From NCBI RefSeq assembly GCF_026236535.1, contig NZ_JAHTMW010000012.1, positions 124,001 through 188,000 of the forward strand: 64,000 bases of DNA, in the 5' to 3' direction. Numbering within the stretch: the first letter of the stretch is position 1; the number at the start of each line of letters is the position of its first letter. Position numbers and translations under genes: made by a program. The stretch comes from Streptomyces sp. SKN60 (GTDB lineage: Bacteria; Actinomycetota; Actinomycetes; Streptomycetales; Streptomycetaceae). Positions 8,103-18,395 of the stretch are shown one piece after another. The notes beneath the pieces are model-generated. The model saw nothing but the letters and a program-made list of their open reading frames with translations, did not search any database and had not been told where the DNA came from.

Positions 8103-8111
8103 AGCCGGTTG

Positions 8112-8447
8112 TCAGATCTCGCCCCGGAGCTTGGCGAGCGCCTCCGCGAGGATCGCCTCGCCGTCCGCGTCGCTGCGCCGCTCCCGTACGTACGCGAGGT
8201 GCGTCTTGTACGGCTCGGTGCGCGGCGGGTCCGGCGGGTTGTCCCGGTCCTGGCCGGCCGGGAAGCCACAGCGGGGGCAGTCCCAGGTGTCCGGGACCTG
8301 TGCGTCGCTGGCGAAGCTCGGCTGGGTCTCGTGCCCGTTCGAGCACCAGAAGGAGATCCGGAGACGCGGTGCCGACTCGCCCCGCTCGGCCTCGCCCATC
8401 GGCCCCGCGCCGACCCGGCTTCCCCGGATCGCGTTGCCACTTGCCAC
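8112..8447 (-). CDS. RbpA-family RNA polymerase-binding protein
   Basis: A 111-residue member of the RbpA family, actinobacterial proteins that bind the principal sigma factor and stabilise the open promoter complex. It shows the family's core: AIRGSRVG at the N-terminus, a zinc-binding pair (WCSNGHE near 34-40 and WDCPRCG near 54-60), and the sigma-interacting TEPYKTHLAYVRERRSDADGEAIL helix. It is more Cys-complete than the mycobacterial RbpA and differs clearly in sequence from the main S. coelicolor RbpA as I recall it, so this may be a paralogue rather than the principal RbpA. GTG start with GGGAG 8-9 bases upstream. It lies downstream of secG in the same direction. Confidence 0.8.
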   Translation of the reverse strand: MASGNAIRGSRVGAGPMGEAERGESAPRLRISFWCSNGHETQPSFASDAQVPDTWDCPRCGFPAGQDRDNPPDPPRTEPYKTHLAYVRERRSDADGEAILAEALAKLRGEI

Positions 8448-8524
8448 GGTCGTAACTCCCTGCGTGATGGTGCTCGAAGATGCCCCAGTCTACGTAAGGC
8501 CCAACGCGCGTCCAGTGATTGGAG

Positions 8525-8761
8525 TTACCCGTCCATCTTCATCAGCAGACCAAGTACGACAATGCACGCGAACCACAGCAGACCGACCACGACGGTGATC
8601 CGGTCCAGGTTGCGCTCGGCGACCGAGGAGCCACCGACGGACGACTGCATGCCGCCACCGAACATGTCGGAGAGGCCGCCGCCCTTCCCCTTGTGCATCA
8701 GCACGAGCAGCATCAGCAGCGCACTGAAGACGATCAGGGCGATCGAGAACCCCATAACCAC
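8525..8761 (-). CDS. secG: Preprotein translocase subunit SecG
   Basis: A 78-residue integral membrane subunit of the SecYEG channel. It has two transmembrane helices (residues ~3-22, FSIALIVFSALLMLLVLMH, and ~54-73, ITVVVGLLWFACIVVLGLL) joined by the conserved cytoplasmic loop KGKGGGLSDMFGGGMQSS. I set the start at GTG 8761 (VVMGFS) because GAGGAAG lies about 11 bases upstream; ATG 8755 is an alternative and would be too far from it. A longer in-frame start at 8806 would add 15 residues not found in the family. It follows tpiA, a typical actinobacterial position. Confidence 0.92.
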   Translation of the reverse strand: MVMGFSIALIVFSALLMLLVLMHKGKGGGLSDMFGGGMQSSVGGSSVAERNLDRITVVVGLLWFACIVVLGLLMKMDG

Positions 8762-8792
8762 GGCTGGACCAACTTCCTCGGACTTATACGGA

Positions 8793-8825
8793 CGGGGGCC
8801 GGGCATCGTACCTGCCCGACCCCCG
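8793..8825 (-). terminator. Hairpin between tpiA and secG
   Basis: CGGGGG-C-CGGGC (8793-8804) pairs with GCCCG-A-CCCCCG (8814-8825) around a 9-base loop, with one mismatched pair. It lies 38 bp after the tpiA stop and just upstream of the secG ribosome-binding site, so it may separate or attenuate the two. Confidence 0.6.
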
Positions 8826-8862
8826 CAAGGGTACGACGGATCCCGTCCGCCGCTCTACATCA

Positions 8863-9639
<777 letters not shown>

Positions 9640-9646
9640 AAAGGGG

Positions 9647-10858
9647 TCAGTCCTCCAGTGCGACGAGGCCGGGGAGCTTCTTGCCCTCGAGGTATTCGAG
9701 GGAGGCGCCGCCGCCGGTCGAGATGTGGCCGAATGCATTCTCGTCGAAGCCGAGCGTGCGGACGGCGGCGGCCGAGTCGCCGCCGCCGACGACGGTGAAG
9801 CCGTCCGAGTCGAGCAGCGCCTGCGCGACGGCCTTGGTGCCGTTCGCGTAGTCGGGGTGCTCGAAGACGCCCATCGGGCCGTTCCAGAAGACGGTGCCGG
9901 CGTCGGCGAGCTTCGCCGCGTAGAGCTCGCGGGTCTTCGGGCCGATGTCCAGGCCCTCCTTGTCCGCCGGGATGGCGTCCGAGGAGACGAGCTCGGGGTT
10001 GGCCGGGGCCTTGGTCTTCAGGTCCGGGAAGTCGGCGGAGACCAGCACGTCGATCGGCAGCACGAACTCGACGCCGCGCTTCTCCGCCTCCGCCAGGTAG
10101 CCGAGGCACGTGTCGATCTGGTCCTCCTGGAGCAGCGAGATGCCGACCTCGTGGCCCTTGGCCTTGAGGAAGGTGTACGCCATGCCGCCGCCGATGAGGA
10201 TGCGGTCGGCCTTCTGCAGGAGGTTGTCGATGACGCCGAGCTTGTCGGAGACCTTGGCGCCGCCGAGGGCGACGACGTAGGGGCGCTGGACGTCCTCGGT
10301 GAGCTTCTTCAGGACGCCGACCTCGGTGGCGATGAGGTAGCCGGCCGCGTGCGGCAGCTTGCCGGGGAGGTCGAAGACCGAGGCGTGCTTGCGGTGCACG
10401 GCGCCGAAGCCGTCGCCGACGTAGAGGTCGGCGAGCTCGGCCAGCTGCGCGGCGAAGGCCGCGCGCTCGGCGTCGTCCTTGGACGTCTCGCCGGCGTTGA
10501 AGCGCAGGTTCTCGATGACGGCCACCCGGCCGTCGGTCAGGCCGGCGACGGTCGCCTTGGCGGACTCGCCGACCGTGTCGGTCGCGAAGGCCACGTCGGC
10601 GCCGAGCAGTTCGCCGAGCCGCGCGGCGGCCGGGGCGAGGGAGAAGGCCGGGTCCGGCGCGCCCTTGGGGCGGCCGAGGTGGGACGCGACCACGACCCGG
10701 GCGCCGGCCTCGGCGAGCGCCTTGACGGTCGGGACGACGGCGCGGATGCGCCCGTCATCGGTGATGGTGGTGCCGTCGAGGGGCACGTTGAGGTCGGCGC
10801 GGACGAACACCCGCTTGCCGGTGACGCCCTCGGCGAGCAGCTCGTCGATCGTCTTCAT
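9647..10858 (-). CDS. pgk: Phosphoglycerate kinase
   Basis: A 403-residue glycolytic kinase making ATP from 1,3-bisphosphoglycerate. Seen: the N-terminal KRVFVRADLNVPLD signature, VVASHLGRPKG (substrate Arg region near 60), ENLRFNAGE, GAVHRKHASV, ALGGAKVSDK and the nucleotide block VGGGDSAAAVRTLG with HISTGGGASLEYLEGK near the C-terminus. ATG start at MKTIDELL. It follows gap after a 120-bp spacer that contains a two-part hairpin, so expression from gap may be attenuated. Confidence 0.97.
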   Translation of the reverse strand: MKTIDELLAEGVTGKRVFVRADLNVPLDGTTITDDGRIRAVVPTVKALAEAGARVVVASHLGRPKGAPDPAFSLAPAAARLGELLGADVAFATDTVGESAKATVAGLTDGRVAVIENLRFNAGETSKDDAERAAFAAQLAELADLYVGDGFGAVHRKHASVFDLPGKLPHAAGYLIATEVGVLKKLTEDVQRPYVVALGGAKVSDKLGVIDNLLQKADRILIGGGMAYTFLKAKGHEVGISLLQEDQIDTCLGYLAEAEKRGVEFVLPIDVLVSADFPDLKTKAPANPELVSSDAIPADKEGLDIGPKTRELYAAKLADAGTVFWNGPMGVFEHPDYANGTKAVAQALLDSDGFTVVGGGDSAAAVRTLGFDENAFGHISTGGGASLEYLEGKKLPGLVALED

Positions 10859-10900
10859 CTGTTTCTCTGACTCCTTGGTACACGCGGTGGAGCACACGAC

Positions 10901-10944
10901 AGCAGGGCCCGCACAGTGCGCCATCGCACTGCCCGAGCCCTGCT
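10901..10944 (-). terminator. Two-part hairpin between gap and pgk
   Basis: AGCAGGGC (10901-10908) pairs with GCCCTGCT (10937-10944), and within it CAGTGCG (10914-10920) pairs with CGCACTG (10925-10931) around CCAT. On the minus strand it lies between the gap stop and the pgk start and could act as a partial terminator or mRNA-processing site setting the gap:pgk ratio. Confidence 0.55.
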
Positions 10945-10978
10945 TCACATCGAAAGCCCGCTCAGAAGCTTAGAGAGC

Positions 10979-11986
<1,008 letters not shown>

Positions 11987-12138
11987 GAACCGATCTCCTC
12001 GTTAGGTACGCCGGGTTTCGACGCCCGGCGAGCTTCTCTTTTGGGATGTCCCCGACCGCTTACGACCCTACCTCTCCAGATGGCTCCGCGTGACATCGAG
12101 TGCGGCGGTACACGCCCGGAAAGTGCCGGAAAAAGGCC

Positions 12139-12188
12139 GACAGCCCTTGCCTACCAACGGGTAAGGGCTGTCGAGGGACCTTGGTCCC
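12139..12188 (-). terminator. Terminator downstream of the carboxypeptidase gene
   Basis: Two adjacent hairpins: GACAGCCCTT (12139-12148) with AAGGGCTGTC (12163-12172), extended by three more pairs inside, and GGGACC (12175-12180) with GGTCCC (12183-12188). They follow the leftward carboxypeptidase gene and precede the gap promoter region. The rest of 11987-12233 shows nothing else I can name. Confidence 0.65.
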
Positions 12189-12233
12189 CACTACGCAGAG
12201 TGACGAAAATCGGTGCTCGCCTGAGCGCCCGAA

Positions 12234-15191
12234 TCAGCGTCGGAGCGAAGTAAGCGCCCTTCTGAGCAGAGTCGCCCGTTCCGTCGCATTCGGGACATGC
12301 TCCAGGCCGAAGCCGAACAGGACGGTGTCACGGGTGGTGACCGCAGCCTGGGAGTGGAAGAGCGCCTCGGAACGGGTCCAGTCACTTCCGTTCCCGGGAC
12401 TTCCGGCCGGCGGGCCCGGTACGGACCAAGCACCCATTCCGGTCTCGAAGCCCTCGGTGTCGCTCGCCGCGCCCGCCGACAGGGTCAGCTCGTCGACGAA
12501 CGCGCCCATCTCGCCGGTGCCCGGGTCGGACACGTACGAGATCGCCAGCTCGACCCGCTTGCCCGCGTAGGCGCTCAGGTCGACGCGGGCCTGCCGCCAG
12601 CCGTTGGAGGGGCCGGTGAAGGCGTGCCAGGCACCGGTGGTGCCGGTGGCGGCGCAGGTGCCGTCCTGGCCCACGGTGAGGTAGTGCGCCAGGAAGGGGT
12701 GCTCCCGGACGTAGTAGCCCTCGCCGCAGTCGGCGGGCGGCTCGGCGGAGGTGCCGCCGTCGGCGTCGGGCAGGGTGGTCCAGTCGTCCTGGCCGGCGGT
12801 GTGGGCCTCCACGACCAGGTGGTCGTAGCCCGGCTCGGTGTCGTAGCTGACCTGGAAGGCCAGGTTCGGCCGGTCGGCCGCGGTCACCCCGGTGAGGTCC
12901 ACGGTCCGGCTCAGCCGGCCCCAGGTGCCGTCGGTGTGGCGCAGCGCGGCGAAGCGGCTGCCCGCGTACGGCTCGAAGGGGGTCTTCAGGCCCGGGTAGT
13001 CGCCGCCGGCGGCGCTGCTCGCGAACTGCGGGAAGCGGTCGGGGGCGAGGGAGTCGGAGGTGACGGTGAAGGCGCCGGCGTTGTCGAGCGGGTTGCCGGC
13101 GGCGGCACCGAGTGCCGCCCCGCTGCCGCCGAGCCGGCCGGAGCCGGCGAAGGAGGCGGGGCCGTTCAGCGCGGCCCGGCGGTAGGCGCCGAGGTAGTAC
13201 TGGGCGAAGTCGTTGGAGTCGGCACGGCCGAGCCAGACCTGCCCGCCGGACTTCTCGCCCGCGTTGATCAGCTTGCCGCCCTCGTTGAGGTAGGCGCGGA
13301 CGGCGAGCACGGTGGCCCCGGAGGGCTGCTCGGCGCCGGTGTACCAGACGACGGTACGGAAGTGGCTCAGCACGCCGAGGGCGTGCGGGGCGCCCTGGGT
13401 GGCGACGTCCCACACGGCGGCCCGGCGCCCGTTCGCGGCGAGCGCCCGCACATAGGTGTCGGCGTGCTGGGCGGCCGCGGTGCCGCCCTCCTCGGCGAGG
13501 ACGAGGACGTCGCCGCGGGGCCGCTCGGCCACGGTGTACGTGAACGGGGCGGACGCGGTCGTCTTCCCGGCGCGGGTGCGGGCGGTGAACCAGACCTCGA
13601 CCTTGTCGCCGGTACGGGCGCCCTCGACCTCGGCGCGGTACTGGTCGAAGTAGAGGTTGTCCTCGCCGCCCCAGGTCTCGCCGCCCTTCCAGGGCTCCAG
13701 GCCCGTGCGATGGGTGCGGCCGCCGTTGATCCGGTAGTTCAGGGTCTTGCCGCGCAGGGACTTTCGGGCGGTGACCGCGACCTCCTGGGCGCCGCCGCCC
13801 GCGTACGAGGTGGCGAAGGCGTCCGGGGTGAAGTCGGGGGCCTCGATGCCGACCGGGGAGACCGGGGTGTCCGGGTGGGCGCTGGACTCGGCGACGGCGA
13901 GGGCGAACGGGATGTTCTTCTCGAACTCGCCCTGGATCAGCTTCTCGTCGTCCGGGAAGGTGAAGACGGAGGCGCAGTCGGCCGGGTCCCAGGCATCGTT
14001 CGGGTCGACCCGGGAGGCAGTGACGCAGGTCGACATCTCCGGGGTGAACATCTGCGTCCCGTTGACGTTGGCGGCGTGTCCGTCCGCCTCGCCGTTGGTG
14101 GTGTACAGCTCGGAGGAGAGCTGCGAGCGGTAACCGGGGATCGCGGGCTGCTGCGGGGTGCCGGCGAGCGCCTTGAGGGCCACGTCGTCGGGGGTGTCGG
14201 TGGCGACCTGCCAGCCCACGCCGTAGAGCAGCAGCTGGGCGGCCGAGTGGTAGTTGATGGCGTAGCGGAAGCCGATGCGCTTCTCGAAGGCGTCGAGCGC
14301 CCGGGTCTCCGGCTCGGACATGGCGCTCGGGCCGCGGAAGGTCTCGTCGGCCGGGTCGGGCGAGGAGCCCTCGTCGTCGTAGCCCCACTTGTGGCCGAAG
14401 TTGCGGTTGAGGTCGACGCCGTCGCCGGCGGCGATCCGGCCGTCGCCGTCGTTGTCCCGCAGGTTCTTGCGCCACTGGCGGTTGGCCGGGTCGGCGTGGG
14501 TGTAGTCGTAGCCGTCCGGGTTGGCGGAGAGCACGAACCACAGCTCCGTGGTGTCCACCAGCTTCGTGATCCGCGGGTCCTTGCCGTAGCCGTCCAGGTA
14601 GTGGTGCATCAGCCGCCTGGTCATCTCCGGCGTGATCCACTCGCGGGCGTGCTGGTTGGACAGGTACAGCGTGGCCGGCCTGCTGCCGTCCTTGGTCTTC
14701 GCCGCGCCCTTGCTGACCTTGAGGGCGAGGATGTCCTGGCCCTTCACGGTCTTGCCGATGGAGACCACCTTGGTGAGCCCCGGGTTGGCCCGGGCGGTGT
14801 CCACGATCTCCTGCTTGAGGCCGCCCTTCCCGCCGTACGGGCGGAAGACGCCGTCCCCGGCGGCCGCGACCCGCTGCTCGGCGCGGGCCCCGAGGGTGTG
14901 CTCGGCGATCTCGACGCCCTGCCGGCGCAGCTGCCCGGCCTGTGCGTCGGTGAGGTAGAGCTCGACCGTGGCGGAGCCCTTGGCGGGCACCTGCTCGGTC
15001 AACTCGTGGGCGTCGGTGCCCGCGTCGAGGAGCAGCGGCAGCTGCTCCTTCGTCACCTTGGCCCGCCAGACGGAGACGTGTTCGAAGTCCCCGTCCTGAC
15101 GGGTGGGTTGCGCGCCCGCGACGGGTGCCGCCGCCAGGCCCGCGATGACCAGTGATGCAGTGGCGAGGATCGCTCCCGCTCTGCGTCTCAT
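12234..15191 (-). CDS. Secreted M14-family zinc carboxypeptidase with C-terminal accessory domains
   Basis: A 985-residue exported peptidase. Residues 1-27 form a Sec signal peptide (MRRR, then a hydrophobic core ending AGAQ). The M14 domain (about 110-440) shows all zinc and catalytic marks: the HxxE motif in SNQHAREW (His near 180, Glu near 183), the third zinc His in INYHSA near 314, and the general-base Glu in FTPEMSTC near 384, with WRKNLRDNDGDG and DLNRNFGHKWG between. The rest contains an Ig-like segment, a flavodoxin-like LVLAEEGG region, and repeats resembling the immune inhibitor A/MAM-like lectin fold (GYDHLVVEAHTAG, MGAFVDELTL). It probably degrades extracellular peptides. An equivalent gene lies between gap and whiA in S. 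coelicolor as I recall. Confidence 0.9.
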   Translation of the reverse strand: MRRRAGAILATASLVIAGLAAAPVAGAQPTRQDGDFEHVSVWRAKVTKEQLPLLLDAGTDAHELTEQVPAKGSATVELYLTDAQAGQLRRQGVEIAEHTLGARAEQRVAAAGDGVFRPYGGKGGLKQEIVDTARANPGLTKVVSIGKTVKGQDILALKVSKGAAKTKDGSRPATLYLSNQHAREWITPEMTRRLMHHYLDGYGKDPRITKLVDTTELWFVLSANPDGYDYTHADPANRQWRKNLRDNDGDGRIAAGDGVDLNRNFGHKWGYDDEGSSPDPADETFRGPSAMSEPETRALDAFEKRIGFRYAINYHSAAQLLLYGVGWQVATDTPDDVALKALAGTPQQPAIPGYRSQLSSELYTTNGEADGHAANVNGTQMFTPEMSTCVTASRVDPNDAWDPADCASVFTFPDDEKLIQGEFEKNIPFALAVAESSAHPDTPVSPVGIEAPDFTPDAFATSYAGGGAQEVAVTARKSLRGKTLNYRINGGRTHRTGLEPWKGGETWGGEDNLYFDQYRAEVEGARTGDKVEVWFTARTRAGKTTASAPFTYTVAERPRGDVLVLAEEGGTAAAQHADTYVRALAANGRRAAVWDVATQGAPHALGVLSHFRTVVWYTGAEQPSGATVLAVRAYLNEGGKLINAGEKSGGQVWLGRADSNDFAQYYLGAYRRAALNGPASFAGSGRLGGSGAALGAAAGNPLDNAGAFTVTSDSLAPDRFPQFASSAAGGDYPGLKTPFEPYAGSRFAALRHTDGTWGRLSRTVDLTGVTAADRPNLAFQVSYDTEPGYDHLVVEAHTAGQDDWTTLPDADGGTSAEPPADCGEGYYVREHPFLAHYLTVGQDGTCAATGTTGAWHAFTGPSNGWRQARVDLSAYAGKRVELAISYVSDPGTGEMGAFVDELTLSAGAASDTEGFETGMGAWSVPGPPAGSPGNGSDWTRSEALFHSQAAVTTRDTVLFGFGLEHVPNATERATLLRRALTSLRR

Positions 15192-15303
15192 CTGCCCCCC
15201 TTGCTGTCGTCTGTCACGAAGGTGAACAGACGCCAGGCTCGTGGGGGCTCATACCCCTGTCAAGGGTGCCTCCGGCGCGTCGGCCGAAGCCCGCCGAACG
15301 GAA

Positions 15304-15332
15304 CTGCCGGTGCCTCAGAAAGGCACCGGCAG
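15304..15332 (-). terminator. Terminator of the uvrC-rapZ-yvcK-whiA operon
   Basis: A perfect 12-bp stem, CTGCCGGTGCCT (15304-15315) with AGGCACCGGCAG (15321-15332), closes on the 5-base loop CAGAA. It lies 48 bp after the whiA stop on the minus strand. Confidence 0.8.
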
Positions 15333-15379
15333 CGCGGAGTTGGAGCTTCCGGGAGATCCGGGATCCCCGGCAGGCCGGC

Positions 15380-16369
15380 TCAGCCGACCAGGCTGTCGTC
15401 CAGCTCCTCCGTCAGATTGGACTCGGTCCCGGGGATGCCCAGGTCCTGGGCCCGCTTGTCGGCCATGGCGAGCAGCCGGCGGATCCGGCCGGCCACCGCG
15501 TCCTTGGTGAGCGGCGGGTCGGCGAGCGCGCCCAGCTCCTCCAGGGAGGCCTGCTTGTGCTCCATGCGCAGCCGGCCGGCCGCCGCGAGGTGCTCGGGCA
15601 CCTCCTCGCCGAGGATCTCCAGGGCCCGCTGCACCCGGGCGCCCGCGGCGACCGCGGCGCGCGCCGAGCGGCGCAGGTTGGCGTCGTCGAAGTTGGCGAG
15701 CCGGTTGGCGGTGGCGCGGACCTCGCGCCGCATCCGGCGCTCCTCCCAGGCGAGCACCGACTCGTGCGCGCCGAGCCGGGTGAGCAGCGCGCCGATGGCG
15801 TCGCCGTCGCGGACCACGACCCGGTCCACGCCCCGTACCTCACGGGCCTTGGCCGCGATGGAGAGCCGGCGGGCGGCGCCGACCAGGGCGAGCGCGGCCT
15901 CCGGGCCGGGGCAGGTGACCTCCAGGGAGGAGGAGCGGCCCGGCTCGGTCAGCGAGCCGTGCGCCAGGAAGGCGCCGCGCCAGGCCGCCTCGGCGTCACA
16001 GGTGGCCCCGGAGACCACCTGCGGGGGCAGCCCGCGGATGGGGCGGCCGCGGCCGTCCACCAGACCGGTCTGCCGGGCCAGCTGGTCGCCGCCGGCGACC
16101 ACCCGGACCACGAAGCGCGAACCGCGGCGCAGGCCGCCGGGGGCCATCACGATCAGCTCCGAGCTGTGCCCGAAGATCTCCAGGATGTCCCGCTTCAGCC
16201 GGCGCGCCGCCATCGCGGTGTCCAGCTCCGCCTCGATCACGATCCGGCCGCTCACCAGGTGCAGCCCGCCCGCGAACCGCAGGATCGACGAGACCTCGGC
16301 CTTCCTGCAGCAGGTCCGGGTGACGGGGAGCCGGGAGATCTCGTCCTTCACCGCTGCCGTCATCGCCAT
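15380..16369 (-). CDS. whiA: Sporulation transcription regulator WhiA
   Basis: A 329-residue DNA-binding protein required with WhiB for the switch from aerial growth to sporulation septation. It has the N-terminal LAGLIDADG homing-endonuclease-like fold (about 1-220, with [26 protein letters not shown] and [16 protein letters not shown]) and a C-terminal helix-turn-helix (about 235-315, with [20 protein letters not shown] and [23 protein letters not shown]). The length equals that of the S. coelicolor protein. Two start ATGs lie six bases apart (16369 and 16363); the first overlaps the yvcK stop by 10 bases, so translation is coupled. It is the last gene of the uvrC operon. Confidence 0.96.
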
Positions 16370-17394
16370 GGGCCGATCCTTCCATGCATCCGAAAAATAC
16401 GGTCGTACGCGGCGGCCAACAGCTCCGGGTCGTGCTTCGGAGCGCCGTCGGGCCGGGCCACCGGCGCCAGCTCGACCGCGGCGCCGAGCCGCTTGGCGGC
16501 TTCGGCGAGGGGCTCTCTTGCCGACGCGTCGGGCACGGCGGCCTCGTCGGCCAGCACCACGTCCAGGGCGAGTTTAGGGGCGTGTCGTGCCAAAACCTCC
16601 AAATGACGCTGCGGGGAGAAGCCCTCGGTTTCTCCCGGCTGCGGCGCGAGGTTCAGCGAGAGCACCCGGCGGGCCTTGGTCTCCATCAGCGCGTCGAGCA
16701 GCTCGGGCACGAGCAGGTGCGGGATCACCGAGGAGAACCAGGAGCCCGGACCGAGCACCACCCAGTCGGCGTCGAGCACCGCGGCCACCGCCTCCGGCAC
16801 CGCCGGCGGGTCGTGCGGCACCAGGTGCACGGACTGCACCTCGCCCGGGGTGAGCGCCACGGTGGCCTGCCCGCGCACGGTGTCCACGTCGTGCGGGCGC
16901 TCCGGGTCGTGGCCCTTGACCAGGGCCTGGAGCTCCAGCGGCACGGCCGACATGGGCAGCACCCGGCCCTGCGCGCCGAGCAGCCGGCCGACCAGGTCCA
17001 GGGCCTGCACGGGGTCGCCGAGCTGCTCCCAGAGGGCGACGATCAGCAGATTGCCGACGGCGTGGCCGCCCATCTCGCCCTTGGACTGGAAGCGGTGCTG
17101 GATGACCCGGGCCCAGGTCTGGCCCCAGTCGTCGTCGCCGCACAGCGCGGCGAGCGCCTTGCGGAGGTCGCCCGGGGGCAGCACGCCCAGCTCCTCGCGG
17201 AGCCGGCCGCTGGAGCCCCCGTCGTCGGCGACGGTGACCACGGCGGTCAGGTCGCCGGTGATCCGGCGCAGGGCGGCGAGCGAGGCGGACAGGCCCATGC
17301 CGCCGCCCAGCGCCACGACCTTGGGCTGGGCGCCGCGCCTGCGGAGCGCGCGCCGCACCGAGAGGGTGGGCGTGCGCCGGCGGTACTGCTTCAC
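16360..17394 (-). CDS. yvcK: YvcK/CofD-like gluconeogenesis factor
   Basis: A 344-residue cytosolic protein of the YvcK (CofD/UPF0052) family, which binds UDP-GlcNAc-type ligands in Bacillus and is needed for normal cell-wall growth on gluconeogenic carbon. The glycine-rich nucleotide loop [18 protein letters not shown] lies near 28-45, followed by [15 protein letters not shown] and [14 protein letters not shown], all family blocks. Start GTG ([12 protein letters not shown]) overlaps the rapZ stop as GTGA. The gene sits in the conserved rapZ-yvcK-whiA cluster, with start/stop overlaps on both sides. The connection to aminosugar metabolism may matter given the nagS cluster 10 kb away, but that is only suggestive. 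Confidence 0.9.
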
Positions 17395-18395
17395 TCGCGC
17401 CCCATGTCCCGGTGGACGACGACGGTCTCGACGCCCTCGGCGGCGAGACGGGCGGCCAGCTTCTCGGCGGTGGCGACGGAGCGGTGCTTGCCGCCCGTGC
17501 AGCCGACCGCGATGGTCACGTAACGCTTGCCCTCGCGCCGGTAGCCGGCGGCGATCAGCTGCAGCAGCTCGGTGTAGCGGTCCAGGAACTCCTTGGCACC
17601 GGGCTGGTTGTAGACGTAGTTCGCGACCTCCTCGTTGAGGCCGGTGAAGGGGCGCAGCTCGGGGACCCAGTGCGGGTTCGGCAGGAAGCGCATGTCGACG
17701 ACCAGGTCGGCGTCGACCGGCAGGCCGTACTTGAAGCCGAAGGACATCACGGTGGCCCGCAGCTCGGGCTCCTCGTCGCCGGCGAACTGGGCGTCCATCT
17801 TGGCGCGCAGTTCGTGCACGTTGAGGCTGGAGGTGTCGATCACCAGGTCGGCGTCGCCGCGCAGCTCGCGCAGCAGGTCGCGCTCGGCGGCGATGCCGTC
17901 GGTGATGCGGCCGTCGCCCTGGAGGGGGTGCGGCCGGCGGACCGACTCGAAGCGCCGGACCAGGGCCTCGTCGGAGGACTCCAGGAAGACGATCCGGCGG
18001 GTGACCTGCTTGGCGTCGAGGTCGGCGAGGGAGTCGCGGAGGTTGTCGAAGAACTGGCGGCCGCGGACGTCGACGACGACCGCGATCCGGGCCACGTTCC
18101 CCTGGGAGCGGGCGCCGAGCTCCACCATGGTGGGGATCAGCGCGGGCGGCAGGTTGTCGACGACGAACCAGCCGAGGTCCTCCAGGCACTTCGCCGCGGT
18201 GGACCGGCCGGCGCCGGACATGCCGGAGATGATCACCAGCTCGGGGATGGCCGCTTCGGCGTTGTTCTCGCCGGCGGGCTCCGTCGTGCCCGTACTCATG
18301 TCTGGTGCTCCGTCTTCGTACTCGGGCTGTTCGTGTTCGTGCTGCTGGTGCTGCTGCTCTTGCTGTTGCTGCTGTGGCTGCTCGTGCTCGGTCAT
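17391..18395 (-). CDS. rapZ: RapZ-type RNase adapter / nucleotide-binding protein with Gln/His-rich N-terminus
   Basis: A 334-residue RapZ (YvcJ) homologue. The P-loop GMSGAGRS is at residues 58-65; the Walker B-like region VVVDVRGRQFF and the C-terminal domain with FSFGFKYGLPVDADLVVDMRFLPNPHW and VAVGCTGGKHRSV (ligand-binding) follow; here the second block reads MSFGFKYG and IAVGCTGGKHRS. In enterics RapZ senses glucosamine-6-phosphate; that link in Streptomyces is unproven. The first ~32 residues are almost all Gln, His and Glu, encoded by CAG/CAC/GAG runs, and are absent from typical members. The ATG at 18395 overlaps the uvrC stop, supporting translation from there; ATG at 18299 (MSTGTT) is the alternative that would remove the tract. 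Confidence 0.92.
   Translation of the reverse strand: MTEHEQPQQQQQEQQHQQHEHEQPEYEDGAPDMSTGTTEPAGENNAEAAIPELVIISGMSGAGRSTAAKCLEDLGWFVVDNLPPALIPTMVELGARSQGNVARIAVVVDVRGRQFFDNLRDSLADLDAKQVTRRIVFLESSDEALVRRFESVRRPHPLQGDGRITDGIAAERDLLRELRGDADLVIDTSSLNVHELRAKMDAQFAGDEEPELRATVMSFGFKYGLPVDADLVVDMRFLPNPHWVPELRPFTGLNEEVANYVYNQPGAKEFLDRYTELLQLIAAGYRREGKRYVTIAVGCTGGKHRSVATAEKLAARLAAEGVETVVVHRDMGRE

Noticed and set aside
8450..8530. SigR-like promoter (GGGTAA, 19 bases, GTTG) before the RbpA-like gene
   Set aside because: The -35 deviates from GGAAT at key positions and it overlaps the end of secG; too weak to call.
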